The notes under the pieces were generated by a model. It had not been told where the DNA came from. It saw only the letters and a list, made by a program, of their open reading frames with translations, and searched no databases. Source: RGIG3178 sp963674495 (GTDB lineage Bacteria; Bacillota; Clostridia; Christensenellales; QAND01). Taken from it: a stretch of DNA of 64,000 bases. Every line of letters starts with the position of its first letter. Position 1 is the first letter of the stretch. Below, piece by piece: positions 47,124 through 55,743 of this stretch. The position numbers and the translations under genes are program-made. The stretch covers positions 62,001 through 126,000 of the forward strand of contig CAXXLG010000003.1 in assembly GCA_963674495.2 (NCBI GenBank), written 5' to 3'.

Positions 47124-48136
47124 GCTTGAGTTTAAACGACAGAAAGTTGAGAATCATCTTGGCGATTGTGGACGATTACATTGCCTCTGGGATTCCCATA
47201 GGGTCGAGAACCATTTCACGCATGTGGGATGGCGAACTCAGCCCCGCCACCATACGCAACGAGATGAGCGATCTGGAGGAGATGGGTTATCTGACGCAAC
47301 CGCATACCAGTGCGGGTCGCATTCCTTCGGATCTGGCATACAGGCTGTATGTAGACCGGTTTTTGCGCGCCCCCAACATCTCCAAAGAGGAAGCGGAGTT
47401 TATCCGCAACTATTACAGGGGACGCAGGAACGAGGTTGACAATGTCATTGCCGCTACGGCGCATGTGCTCAGCGAGATGACGGATTATGTGGCCATGATA
47501 TTGCCGCCGCAGCTGCACCGCGTCACCTTCTCACAGATACGCCTGATCCCGCTCAACGCGGGCCGCGCATTGGCGGTGCTGGTCACCAGCGAGGGCATCG
47601 TCAAGGATGTCATCATCGATGTGGCGCAGGATATGGACGAGAGGCACTTGGAGCGCATCTCAAACGTATTGACCCAACACATGAAAGGCCGTACGGTGGA
47701 AGATCTGCCCCAAGTACTTTCGATGCTCAGGGAAGAGCTGGATGTACAGGAACAGGTATTCCATTCGCTGGTGGATATGGTCAAATCGCCCGATTCTGTT
47801 CGTGATGTATATTTTGACGGGCGGCAAAACCTGTTTAAGCACCATGAATACGCCAACATTGAGCGCGCCAAATCCTTTTTGGAAGCGATGGATACGCACG
47901 ACATGTTTTACCAGATGCTCCAGCGCGCGCAGGACATGGAATTAACCATATCCATTGGCCATGAAAACGAGTATGAATCGCTCAAGGATACCAGCGTGAT
48001 TACCGCCACCTATACCATCGGCGGGAAAAATGTGGGAAGTTTTGGAATCATTGGCCCGACGCGCATGGACTATTCGAGAGTGATCGCGATTATGCATCAA
48101 ATCAGCAAGGCGCTGGAAGACATACTTTCGCTCTGA
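47120..48136 (+). CDS. hrcA: Heat-inducible repressor HrcA
   Basis: 338 aa. N-terminal winged helix (LSPATIRNEMSDLEEMGYLTQPHTSAGRIPS) followed by the GAF-like middle domain and a C-terminal segment with GPTRMDYSRVIAIM. Binds CIRCE with the help of GroEL in known systems. The only possible start is the ATG at 47120, since an in-frame stop lies at 47096; no strong ribosome site precedes it, in contrast to most genes here. Confidence 0.95.
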   Translation: MSLSLNDRKLRIILAIVDDYIASGIPIGSRTISRMWDGELSPATIRNEMSDLEEMGYLTQPHTSAGRIPSDLAYRLYVDRFLRAPNISKEEAEFIRNYYRGRRNEVDNVIAATAHVLSEMTDYVAMILPPQLHRVTFSQIRLIPLNAGRALAVLVTSEGIVKDVIIDVAQDMDERHLERISNVLTQHMKGRTVEDLPQVLSMLREELDVQEQVFHSLVDMVKSPDSVRDVYFDGRQNLFKHHEYANIERAKSFLEAMDTHDMFYQMLQRAQDMELTISIGHENEYESLKDTSVITATYTIGGKNVGSFGIIGPTRMDYSRVIAIMHQISKALEDILSL

Positions 48137-48161
48137 GCGGTAGAAGGAGGCATTGGCATAC

Positions 48162-48788
48162 GTGAAAAAAGTGAAAGACGATCAAAAACCACAACAGGAG
48201 GACGCCATGCAGGAAGAGAATATGGCGGAGCCGAAGGAACAAACCAAGGAACAGGCGGATACCGCCGAAGCATTGCGTGAGAGCGCTCAAATGGCTGCAA
48301 AACAGATGATGGAGGCACTCAAACAATGCGAAGTACTGGGTACGGCACTCAAGGAGACCGAACAAAAGGCAGAGACATACAAGAACCAACTGCTACGCCT
48401 TGGGGCCGAGTTTGACAATTACCGAAAACGCACGGCGGGCGAACTGTCCGGTGCACGTGACGAGGGCGCGATGGAAACGCTCCGGTTGCTGCTGCCCACG
48501 CTGGATAATCTTGAGAGGGCACTGGGTGTTGCGCGTGAGGACGGGACAGCTTCCGTTGTACAGGGGCTGGACATGGTGTTCAGCACGCTGTTGGAAGGCT
48601 TTGAGAAAAAGGGATTTAAGCAGATGGAAGCGCTGGGACAGGCGTTTGATCCCAAGCTACACGAGGCCGTGATGCAGGAACCGGTTGAGGATGAAAGTAA
48701 GAAACAAACCGTTGCACAGGTACTGCAAAAGGGATATCTCTACAATGGAAAAGTATTGCGATACGCCACCGTAAAGGTGTATATATAA
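48162..48788 (+). CDS. grpE: GrpE nucleotide exchange factor
   Basis: 208 aa, exchange factor for DnaK. A low-complexity acidic/Gln N-terminus, a long coiled coil, then LRLGAEFDNYRKRT, LLPTLDNLERALG and the beta-rich end KGYLYNGKVLRYATVKV. The start is GTG at 48162, 11 bases after AAGGAGG (48144-48150); a TTG at 48153 is too near that site. Confidence 0.94.
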   Translation: MKKVKDDQKPQQEDAMQEENMAEPKEQTKEQADTAEALRESAQMAAKQMMEALKQCEVLGTALKETEQKAETYKNQLLRLGAEFDNYRKRTAGELSGARDEGAMETLRLLLPTLDNLERALGVAREDGTASVVQGLDMVFSTLLEGFEKKGFKQMEALGQAFDPKLHEAVMQEPVEDESKKQTVAQVLQKGYLYNGKVLRYATVKVYI

Positions 48789-48828
48789 AAAAACAACAAT
48801 TCAGCGATGGATTAAGGAGGATAAAATC

Positions 48829-50721
48829 ATGTCACATATCATTGGAATCGATTTAGGAACGACCAACAGCTGCGTTGCGGTGATGGAAGGCGGAGAAGCG
48901 ACCGTCATTCCCAATGCCGAAGGTTCGCGCATTACGCCGTCAGTTGTCGGTTTTAGCAAAACGGGAGAGCGCCTTGTCGGGCAGATTGCCAAACGGCAGG
49001 CTATTTCCAACACGGACCGCACCATATCCAGTATCAAGCGCGATATGGGTTATGACCGCAAGATTCGCATCGATGACAAGACCTACACGCCGCAGGAGAT
49101 CTCCGCGATGATTCTGCAAAAACTCAAAGCGGATGCGGAAGCGTATTTGGATGAAACTATAACGGACGCGGTTATCACCGTGCCCGCCTACTTCTCAGAT
49201 GCACAGCGCCAAGCTACCAAGGACGCCGGTACCATTGCGGGACTCAACGTCCTGCGCATCATCAACGAGCCGACGGCGGCGGCATTGGCCTACGGCCTTG
49301 ACAAGGAAGGCAGCGGACGTATCCTGGTATACGATCTGGGCGGCGGCACATTTGACGTGTCCTTGCTTGAGATCAGCGACGGCGTATTCGAAGTGTTGGC
49401 TACCAACGGCAACAACCGCTTGGGCGGCGACGACTTCGACCAGCGCGTTATGGAATATCTCGCCTCCGAATTCAAACGCACCGACGGTATTGACCTGTCC
49501 AAGGACAATATGGCGATGCAGCGGTTGAAGGAAGCGGCAGAAAAGGCGAAGATCGAACTGTCAAGCACGGCTTCTACAACCATAAACCTGCCGTTTATTA
49601 CAGCGGACGCATCGGGACCTAGGCACATGGATATTCAGCTCACCCGTTCCAAGTTCAACGAACTGACGTCGGAGCTTGTGGAGAAAACCGTGGGCCCGAC
49701 GCTGCAGGCGATCAAGGATGCAAACCTGAAACCCGAGGAGATTGTCAGGGTGATTCTGGTGGGTGGTTCAACGCGCATTCCCGCCGTACAGGATGCTGTC
49801 AAGCGCGTAACGGGCAAGGATCCGTACAAGGGCGTCAATCCGGACGAATGCGTGGCCATTGGCGCCGCCATTCAGGCCGGCGTTCTGGGCGGTTCGGTCA
49901 CCGGCATCCTTTTGCTGGATGTTACGCCGCTGTCGCTGGGTATTGAAACGGTGGGCGGCGTGTTCACAAAATTGATTGATCGAAATACCACCATACCCAC
50001 AAAGAAAAGCCAGATATTCTCTACGGCAGCCGACGGGCAGACCGCGGTGGACGTGCACGTATTGCAGGGCGAACGCGAAATGGCCGCACACAATAAAACG
50101 TTGGGACGCTTCCAGTTGTCCGGCATTGCGCCGGCACCGCGCGGCGTACCGCAGATTGAAGTGACATTCGACATCGATGCCAACGGCATCGTCAACGTGT
50201 CCGCCAAGGATCTTGGTACTGGTCGCCAACAGAAGGTGACCATCACGGCCAGCACCAAGATGAGCGAGTCCGAGATCAAAAAAGCCGTCAATGAAGCGGC
50301 GCAGTTTGCCGACGAGGACAGGACACGCCGCGAAGAGGTGGATGCGCGCAACGACGCGGACTCCATCTGCTACCAGATCGAAAAGACTATGAAGGATCTG
50401 GGCGACAAGCTGTCTGAGGAAGACAAGAAGGCCATGACGGAAGGCGTCAGCAGTCTTCGGGCCAAGCTGGCCGGGTCTGATATCGAAGCCATCAAGGCCG
50501 AAACCACAACGCTTCGTGACAAATCCTTCGAGATTTTCGGGCGTGTGTACCAGCAGGATCCGAACGCCGCAGCAGGCGGCGGTGAGGGCGCTGCCGATGA
50601 GAACTATCAGCAGCCACAGGACCAGCAGCAGGGACAGAACGAGCCGGGCGGCGACAATGTGGTGAATGACGATAACGTGGTGGATGCCGACTATGAAGTG
50701 GTGGATGACGACAAAAAGTAG
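48829..50721 (+). CDS. dnaK: Molecular chaperone DnaK (Hsp70)
   Basis: 630 aa. GIDLGTTNSCVAVMEGG and VYDLGGGTFDVSLLEI form the ATPase, DVTPLSLGIETVGG leads into the substrate domain, and the C-terminal tail is rich in Gln, Asp and Asn, ending DYEVVDDDKK. The ATG follows AAGGAGG. Part of the HrcA regulon. Confidence 0.98.
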   Translation: MSHIIGIDLGTTNSCVAVMEGGEATVIPNAEGSRITPSVVGFSKTGERLVGQIAKRQAISNTDRTISSIKRDMGYDRKIRIDDKTYTPQEISAMILQKLKADAEAYLDETITDAVITVPAYFSDAQRQATKDAGTIAGLNVLRIINEPTAAALAYGLDKEGSGRILVYDLGGGTFDVSLLEISDGVFEVLATNGNNRLGGDDFDQRVMEYLASEFKRTDGIDLSKDNMAMQRLKEAAEKAKIELSSTASTTINLPFITADASGPRHMDIQLTRSKFNELTSELVEKTVGPTLQAIKDANLKPEEIVRVILVGGSTRIPAVQDAVKRVTGKDPYKGVNPDECVAIGAAIQAGVLGGSVTGILLLDVTPLSLGIETVGGVFTKLIDRNTTIPTKKSQIFSTAADGQTAVDVHVLQGEREMAAHNKTLGRFQLSGIAPAPRGVPQIEVTFDIDANGIVNVSAKDLGTGRQQKVTITASTKMSESEIKKAVNEAAQFADEDRTRREEVDARNDADSICYQIEKTMKDLGDKLSEEDKKAMTEGVSSLRAKLAGSDIEAIKAETTTLRDKSFEIFGRVYQQDPNAAAGGGEGAADENYQQPQDQQQGQNEPGGDNVVNDDNVVDADYEVVDDDKK

Positions 50722-50908
50722 CATCCGCATCATGGCGTGAAGAACAAGAATCGTTGAATGTAAAGCGCATGGGGAGATACAGCCTGCAGGCAGCCGATGC
50801 TTGAAGGCTGTCTTCCTTGTGCAGTACACTAGCGCTGCCGTGCATGAATTGGTGTACGGTTTGGCGCACACTCACATACTTATGGAGTAAAAGACGCGGA
50901 GGGACAAA

Positions 50909-52063
50909 TTGGCACGCGATTATTATGAAATTCTGGGCGTGGGGCGTACCGCCTCAGACGAACAGATTAAAAAGGCCTACCGGCAACAAGCCAAAAAATA
51001 TCATCCCGATCTGAATAATGGAGATAAAGGCAAACAGGCCGAGGAGAGGTTTAAAGAGGTCAATGAGGCGTATTCAGTCCTCTCTGATGCGGATAAGCGC
51101 GCCCATTATGATCGCCTGGGGCACGAGGCGTTCCGCCAGGCATCTGCGACGGGCGGGGCGGGAAGCCAACAGGGCAACCCGTTTGGCGGTTTTGGCGGCT
51201 TCGGCGGTTTTTCGGATATTTTCGACCAGATGTTCGGCGGTGGCTTTTCATCCAGGCAGCATACAGGTCCGCAGCCTGGGCGCACTATTCGCCAACCCAT
51301 CAGCATTTCGTTGGAGGAAGCGTTCTCCGGCGTGATGAGGGAGATAACGTTCAGCCGCAACGAGGACTGCTCCGCATGCGGCGGTACCGGCGCGAAAAAA
51401 GGAACGACCGTATCCACATGCCACAACTGCAACGGATCGGGTCAGGTACAGGAAGTAAGGCAAACGCCGATTGGAACCGTTGTCAACGCACGCGCTTGTC
51501 CTAACTGTAACGGTACGGGCAAGATCATTAAGGATCCCTGCGAAACATGCCGGGGAAAAGGCGTGCAGTATAAGCAGCGCAAACTCAAGATCAATATTCC
51601 TGCGGGCGTTGATAACGGGCAGGCCATCACGCTGTCCGGCGAAGGTGAAGCGGGCCAAAACGGCGGCCGGACCGGCGATCTGCAGGTATTGATCAGCGTT
51701 CGTCCACATGCGTTCTTCGAGCGACGCGGGGCCGATCTGTTTGTGGATTTGGATATTACCTATGCGCGGGCCGCACTGGGCGGGGACGTCATCGTACCCA
51801 CCATCGATGGCAACGTGAAATACCACATACCCGAGTTGACCGAACCGGGCACCACGTTCCGGTTAAAGGGACAGGGCATGCCGCGCATTCGGGGCAACGC
51901 CCGCGGCGATCTGTACGTCGGGGTCAACATTGATATGCCAAAGCGCCTGACCGACCGGCAGAAGGAACTGCTGCGTGAGTTGGATGAAATCGACAAGTCC
52001 GGACAGGAGAAGGGCCAAGGCGGCAATATCTTTGAAAAAATATTCAACAAGAACAAGGGATAA
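50909..52063 (+). CDS. dnaJ: Chaperone DnaJ (Hsp40)
   Basis: 384 aa. J domain with HPD (KKYHPDLNN), Gly/Phe-rich linker (GGFGGFGGFSDIF), four zinc repeats (CSACGGTG, CHNCNGSG, CPNCNGTG, CETCRGKG) and the C-terminal substrate domains. The start is TTG, 6 bases after GGAGGG. It is 187 bases after dnaK, a wider gap than elsewhere in the operon. Confidence 0.96.
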   Translation: MARDYYEILGVGRTASDEQIKKAYRQQAKKYHPDLNNGDKGKQAEERFKEVNEAYSVLSDADKRAHYDRLGHEAFRQASATGGAGSQQGNPFGGFGGFGGFSDIFDQMFGGGFSSRQHTGPQPGRTIRQPISISLEEAFSGVMREITFSRNEDCSACGGTGAKKGTTVSTCHNCNGSGQVQEVRQTPIGTVVNARACPNCNGTGKIIKDPCETCRGKGVQYKQRKLKINIPAGVDNGQAITLSGEGEAGQNGGRTGDLQVLISVRPHAFFERRGADLFVDLDITYARAALGGDVIVPTIDGNVKYHIPELTEPGTTFRLKGQGMPRIRGNARGDLYVGVNIDMPKRLTDRQKELLRELDEIDKSGQEKGQGGNIFEKIFNKNKG

Positions 52064-52068
52064 GGAAT

Positions 52069-53013
52069 ATGCGCTGGACAGAAGTAACCATATGCACTAC
52101 TACGGATGGCGCCGATGCGATGGCACAGGTGTTGTTTTCAATGGGTGTTGACGGTGTTTCCATCGAGGATCCTGCGGATATCGCCCTGTGCCAACGCCAA
52201 GGAGGAGACTGGGATTATATAGACGAGAAGCTCCTTGCCGATCGTGGTGCCAACGTGTATGTCAAAGGCTATTTCCCCTCGGAGCATCAGCAGGACAAAG
52301 TGCAGACCATCCGCGATAAGGTGGCCTTGATTGTATCCATGGAAAACGACGGACTGAACTTCGGGAGCGGTGAGATCGATGTGCATCTGATCGAGGATGA
52401 GGATTGGTCGCAAAATTGGAAAAAGTATTACAAGCCGTTTGCCGTGGGCGAAACGCTGGCCGTGACGCCTTGTTGGGAACCGTATGCTTCGCCGGGCCGC
52501 GTCGTTGTCCGGCTTGATCCTGGCGCGGCTTTTGGCACCGGGCAACACGAGACCACGTTCATGTGCCTTTTTATGGCGGAACATGCGGTGCAAACGGGCG
52601 ACTGTGTGTTGGATATCGGATGCGGCACCGGCATACTGGGCATCGCATCCATAGCCCTAGGCGCATCCCACGCCACGTTGATTGACCGGGATGAGACGGC
52701 GCTTGACGCTGCGAGGCACAATGTGGACCTCAATAACGTGGCACAGCTTGTGGATATCCTTCGTGGCGATCTCGCACACGGCGTTAACGGGCCGTACGAG
52801 ATCGTCTTTGCAAACATCGTTGCGGATGCCGTCATTGCCTTGATGCCCGACGTCAAACGGTTGATAACCACACAGGGTGCCTTCATTGCAAGCGGCATCA
52901 TCGCGCAGCGGGAGCAGGATGTAATAGTGGCGGCCGAACGCAACGGACTTTTGGTGGAGGAGCGCATGCGGCGTGGTGAATGGATCGCGCTGTTGTTGCG
53001 CCCAACAAGCTGA
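52069..53013 (+). CDS. prmA: Ribosomal protein L11 methyltransferase
   Basis: 314 aa. Methylates L11. The SAM-binding core is CVLDIGCGTGILGIASI, with LDPGAAFGTGQHETT and FANIVADAVI as PrmA-specific motifs. Downstream of dnaJ by 5 bases; the dnaJ-prmA-rsmE-mtaB order is common in Firmicutes. Confidence 0.95.
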   Translation: MRWTEVTICTTTDGADAMAQVLFSMGVDGVSIEDPADIALCQRQGGDWDYIDEKLLADRGANVYVKGYFPSEHQQDKVQTIRDKVALIVSMENDGLNFGSGEIDVHLIEDEDWSQNWKKYYKPFAVGETLAVTPCWEPYASPGRVVVRLDPGAAFGTGQHETTFMCLFMAEHAVQTGDCVLDIGCGTGILGIASIALGASHATLIDRDETALDAARHNVDLNNVAQLVDILRGDLAHGVNGPYEIVFANIVADAVIALMPDVKRLITTQGAFIASGIIAQREQDVIVAAERNGLLVEERMRRGEWIALLLRPTS

Positions 53014-53014
53014 C

Positions 53015-53746
53015 ATGGCGCGATTTTTTGCGGATACAATTGACGGAGATGTCGCCGTCTTTCATGAGGATGCGCCGCATATGGCGCGCGTGCTGCGACT
53101 TAAGGCAGGCGATGAAATCGTCGCGCTTGACGGACAGGGACACCAAGCGCAGGCTATCATTTTATCCGTTGAAAAGGACGCGGTCAGGGCGCGTTTAGCC
53201 GCCTGGCATGCGGCTGAAGGCGAACCCGGCGTATGCGTTACCGTATACCAGGGACTTTGCAGGGGTGATCGGTTTGAAACGGTGGTACAAAAATGCACTG
53301 AGCTGGGCGCCATTGCCATTGTGCCGCTGTATCTGTCCCGCTGTGAGGTTAAACCCAAGGACATGGACAAGCGTATTGCGCGCCTTGGCAAGATCGCACG
53401 CGAGGCGGCCAAGCAGAGCGGGCGCGGCTGTGTGCCGCGCATCAGCAGTGCCAAAACAATGATGGAACCCGATTATAGTGCACACGATCTGTTGCTTTGC
53501 CCCTATGAAAAAGCCGGGATACATGGGCTTAAGGGCATACTGTGCGACCATGAAAATGCACATAGTATAGGCATTGTGATCGGGCCGGAGGGAGGCCTTG
53601 CCGAACAGGAGGTAACGTATTTCCGAAGGGAGAATGCGCACATCGTCACACTGGGTCCGAGGATCCTGCGTACCGAAACGGCTGCGCCGGCGGTATTGGC
53701 GGCTTTGATGGCCATGCTGGGTGAATGGGACGGTGAATCGGATTGA
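53015..53746 (+). CDS. rsmE: 16S rRNA m3U1498 methyltransferase
   Basis: 243 aa SPOUT-knot methyltransferase. N-terminal PUA-like domain, then KCTELGAIAIVPLYLSRCEV, KQSGRGCVPRI and the knot motif IVIGPEGGLAEQE with LGPRILRTETAA. ATG at 53015, one base after the prmA stop; the upstream open frame is a shadow. Confidence 0.95.
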   Translation: MARFFADTIDGDVAVFHEDAPHMARVLRLKAGDEIVALDGQGHQAQAIILSVEKDAVRARLAAWHAAEGEPGVCVTVYQGLCRGDRFETVVQKCTELGAIAIVPLYLSRCEVKPKDMDKRIARLGKIAREAAKQSGRGCVPRISSAKTMMEPDYSAHDLLLCPYEKAGIHGLKGILCDHENAHSIGIVIGPEGGLAEQEVTYFRRENAHIVTLGPRILRTETAAPAVLAALMAMLGEWDGESD

Positions 53747-55011
53747 AAATCGCGCTGCATACGCTCGGCTGCAAGGTCAACCAATACGATACCAATGCCA
53801 TGGCTTCCAAACTGATGGAGCAAGGGCATGATATACTGCCGTTTGAGGGAGAAGCCGACGTCTACATTCTCAACACCTGCACCGTAACGGGAGAGAGCGA
53901 CCGCAAGGCACGCCAAATCATCGCACGGGTGCACAGGCAGCATCCCGAAGCGCTACTGGCGGTATGCGGCTGTTTGACGCAGCGGGACGCTGCGGGCGTG
54001 TTGGCAATGGACGGCGTGGATGCTGTGCTGGGCACAACGGCCCGGCTGGATATCAACCGGGCGCTGATGCGCATGCAAAAGGGGCAGAAGATGGACTTTG
54101 TCGTGGAATTTTCCCCGACCATGCGCTATGAGGAGAGTTGTGGCGCGTTGATCGAGCGCACGCGCGCGCATGTCAAGATACAGGACGGCTGTGACCGGGT
54201 CTGCACGTATTGTATCATCCCTAAAACGCGCGGCCCCATTCGTTCCCGATCGATCGGCGGTCTTGTGTCGGAGTGCGAAAGTGCATTCAAGGCAGGTCAT
54301 TATGAAGTGGTGCTGACCGGCATACGCTTGGCGGCCTATGGCAGGGAACAGGGGTTGACGCTGATGGACGCCGTGGAAGCGGCGGCCAAAACCCATGTGG
54401 GCCGTATCCGATTGGGGTCGTTGGATCCCGATGAGGTCGACGATGATTTTATTGTTCGGGCGGCGTCCTGCGAAAAACTATGCAAGCATTTCCACCTGTC
54501 GCTTCAAAGCGGCAGCGACGTGGTACTGCGCCGAATGGGCCGAAAATATACGACAGAAGCGTATGCCGAAATTGTTGCAAAAATACGCCGTAGCATGCCG
54601 GACGCTTCATTTTCAACCGACATCATGGTGGGATTTGTTGGGGAGAGCGAGCAGGATCACGAGCAGAGTTGCCGGTTCGTTGAAGATATCGGATTCATGA
54701 GACTGCACGTGTTTCCCTATTCAAAGCGGGAAGGCACGGCGGCGGCGCGCATGAAAGGGCATCTGTCAAAGGCCGTGAAACAGCAGCGCGCTAAGGAAAT
54801 GATCTCAATTGGAAAAGAGCTCGAGAGTGCGTACGCCGAAAGCCAGATCGGCCAATGTGTGGAAGTGGTATGGGAACAGGTTGTTCACGGTGTAATGGAG
54901 GGTCACGCGCGCAGTTATCTGTGCGTGCGTGCCGACAGCATTCGACCAAAGGCGGGGCAGGTATCCCAAGTACGCATACGGGGCGTATTGGGACAGATCG
55001 CGCTCGCGTAG
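53743..55011 (+). CDS. mtaB: tRNA t6A37 methylthiotransferase (MtaB)
   Basis: 422 aa radical SAM methylthiotransferase that adds a methylthio group to t6A37 of tRNA. N-terminal UPF0004 domain with three Cys (TLGCKVNQYD, NTCTVTGESD, CGCLTQ), radical SAM core IQDGCDRVCTYCIIPKTRG and a C-terminal TRAM-like region. The start is TTG, overlapping the rsmE stop as TTGA, a coupled start. Confidence 0.94.
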   Translation: MKIALHTLGCKVNQYDTNAMASKLMEQGHDILPFEGEADVYILNTCTVTGESDRKARQIIARVHRQHPEALLAVCGCLTQRDAAGVLAMDGVDAVLGTTARLDINRALMRMQKGQKMDFVVEFSPTMRYEESCGALIERTRAHVKIQDGCDRVCTYCIIPKTRGPIRSRSIGGLVSECESAFKAGHYEVVLTGIRLAAYGREQGLTLMDAVEAAAKTHVGRIRLGSLDPDEVDDDFIVRAASCEKLCKHFHLSLQSGSDVVLRRMGRKYTTEAYAEIVAKIRRSMPDASFSTDIMVGFVGESEQDHEQSCRFVEDIGFMRLHVFPYSKREGTAAARMKGHLSKAVKQQRAKEMISIGKELESAYAESQIGQCVEVVWEQVVHGVMEGHARSYLCVRADSIRPKAGQVSQVRIRGVLGQIALA

Positions 55012-55041
55012 GAAACATCCAAAAAAACGGGAGGAATTGAC

Positions 55042-55380
55042 ATGTCGGATTGTTTATTTTGCAGGATTATTTCGGGTGAAATACCATCCAGCAAGGTGTA
55101 TGAGAACAATGATCTGATCGCCTTTTACGATATCGATCCCAAAGCGCCAGTGCATGTTCTGATCGTTCCCAAAGCGCATTACCAAGACATGCTGGATGCA
55201 AAGGCTCAAAAAATGGCCAATGTCATGTTCGAAGCGGCTGCGGATATCGCAAAGCAACTCGGCGTAGCCAAGGACGGTTTTCGTTGCGTGCTCAACACAG
55301 GACATTACGGCGGGCAAACTGTGCCGCATATGCATATGCATCTATTGGGGGGCAGGATACTCTCTTGGCCGCCGGGCTGA
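55042..55380 (+). CDS. HIT-family nucleotide hydrolase (HinT-like)
   Basis: 112 aa. CLFCRIISGEIPSSKVYE (zinc-type Cys) and the HIT signature VPHMHMHLLGGR. Hydrolyses nucleoside phosphoramidates in known cases. ATG follows GGGAGGAATTGAC. Confidence 0.94.
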   Translation: MSDCLFCRIISGEIPSSKVYENNDLIAFYDIDPKAPVHVLIVPKAHYQDMLDAKAQKMANVMFEAAADIAKQLGVAKDGFRCVLNTGHYGGQTVPHMHMHLLGGRILSWPPG

Positions 55381-55391
55381 AAAGGCAAGCG

Positions 55392-55420
55392 TTGACAGCC
55401 TATCCGCTTCACGATATAAT
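55392..55420 (+). promoter_or_regulatory. rpsU promoter
   Basis: TTGACA and TATAAT, both perfect, 17 bases apart. The strongest consensus promoter in the window, in keeping with a ribosomal protein gene. Confidence 0.9.
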
Positions 55421-55464
55421 GAAATACGTTAAGGAAAGTGGCCAACGGAGGGAGGGAAACTATC

Positions 55465-55638
55465 GTGTCCGAAATTCGGGTTGGGGAAGATGAATCCCTC
55501 GAGAGTGCATTGAAACGCTTTAAAAGAAAGTGTGCTAAGGCTGGTGTCATGGCGGATATACGCCGACACGAGCACTATGAGAAGCCAAGCGTAAAGCGGA
55601 AGAAGAAAGCAGAGGCTGCAAAAAAACGTAAATATTGA
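55465..55638 (+). CDS. rpsU: 30S ribosomal protein S21
   Basis: 57 aa, very basic: SEIRVGEDESLESALKRFKR and a C-terminus rich in Lys/Arg, as usual for S21. Start is GTG at 55465 behind GGAGGGAGGG; the upstream ATG at 55438 lies before that site. Confidence 0.96.
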   Translation: MSEIRVGEDESLESALKRFKRKCAKAGVMADIRRHEHYEKPSVKRKKKAEAAKKRKY

Positions 55639-55642
55639 TGAC

Positions 55643-55667
55643 AAAAGGCCTCCAAAGGAGGCCTTTT
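55643..55667. terminator. Terminator between rpsU and phoR
   Basis: AAAAGGCCTCC pairs with GGAGGCCTTTT, AAA loop, then TTCTTTTTTT. Works for rpsU and possibly for phoR in reverse. Confidence 0.9.
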
Positions 55668-55743
55668 TCTTTTTTTGCTGCCATGGAATGAAAACGGCGT
55701 TTCGTTACGTAAACCAAAGGTATACTATCGAAGCCTTTTGACG

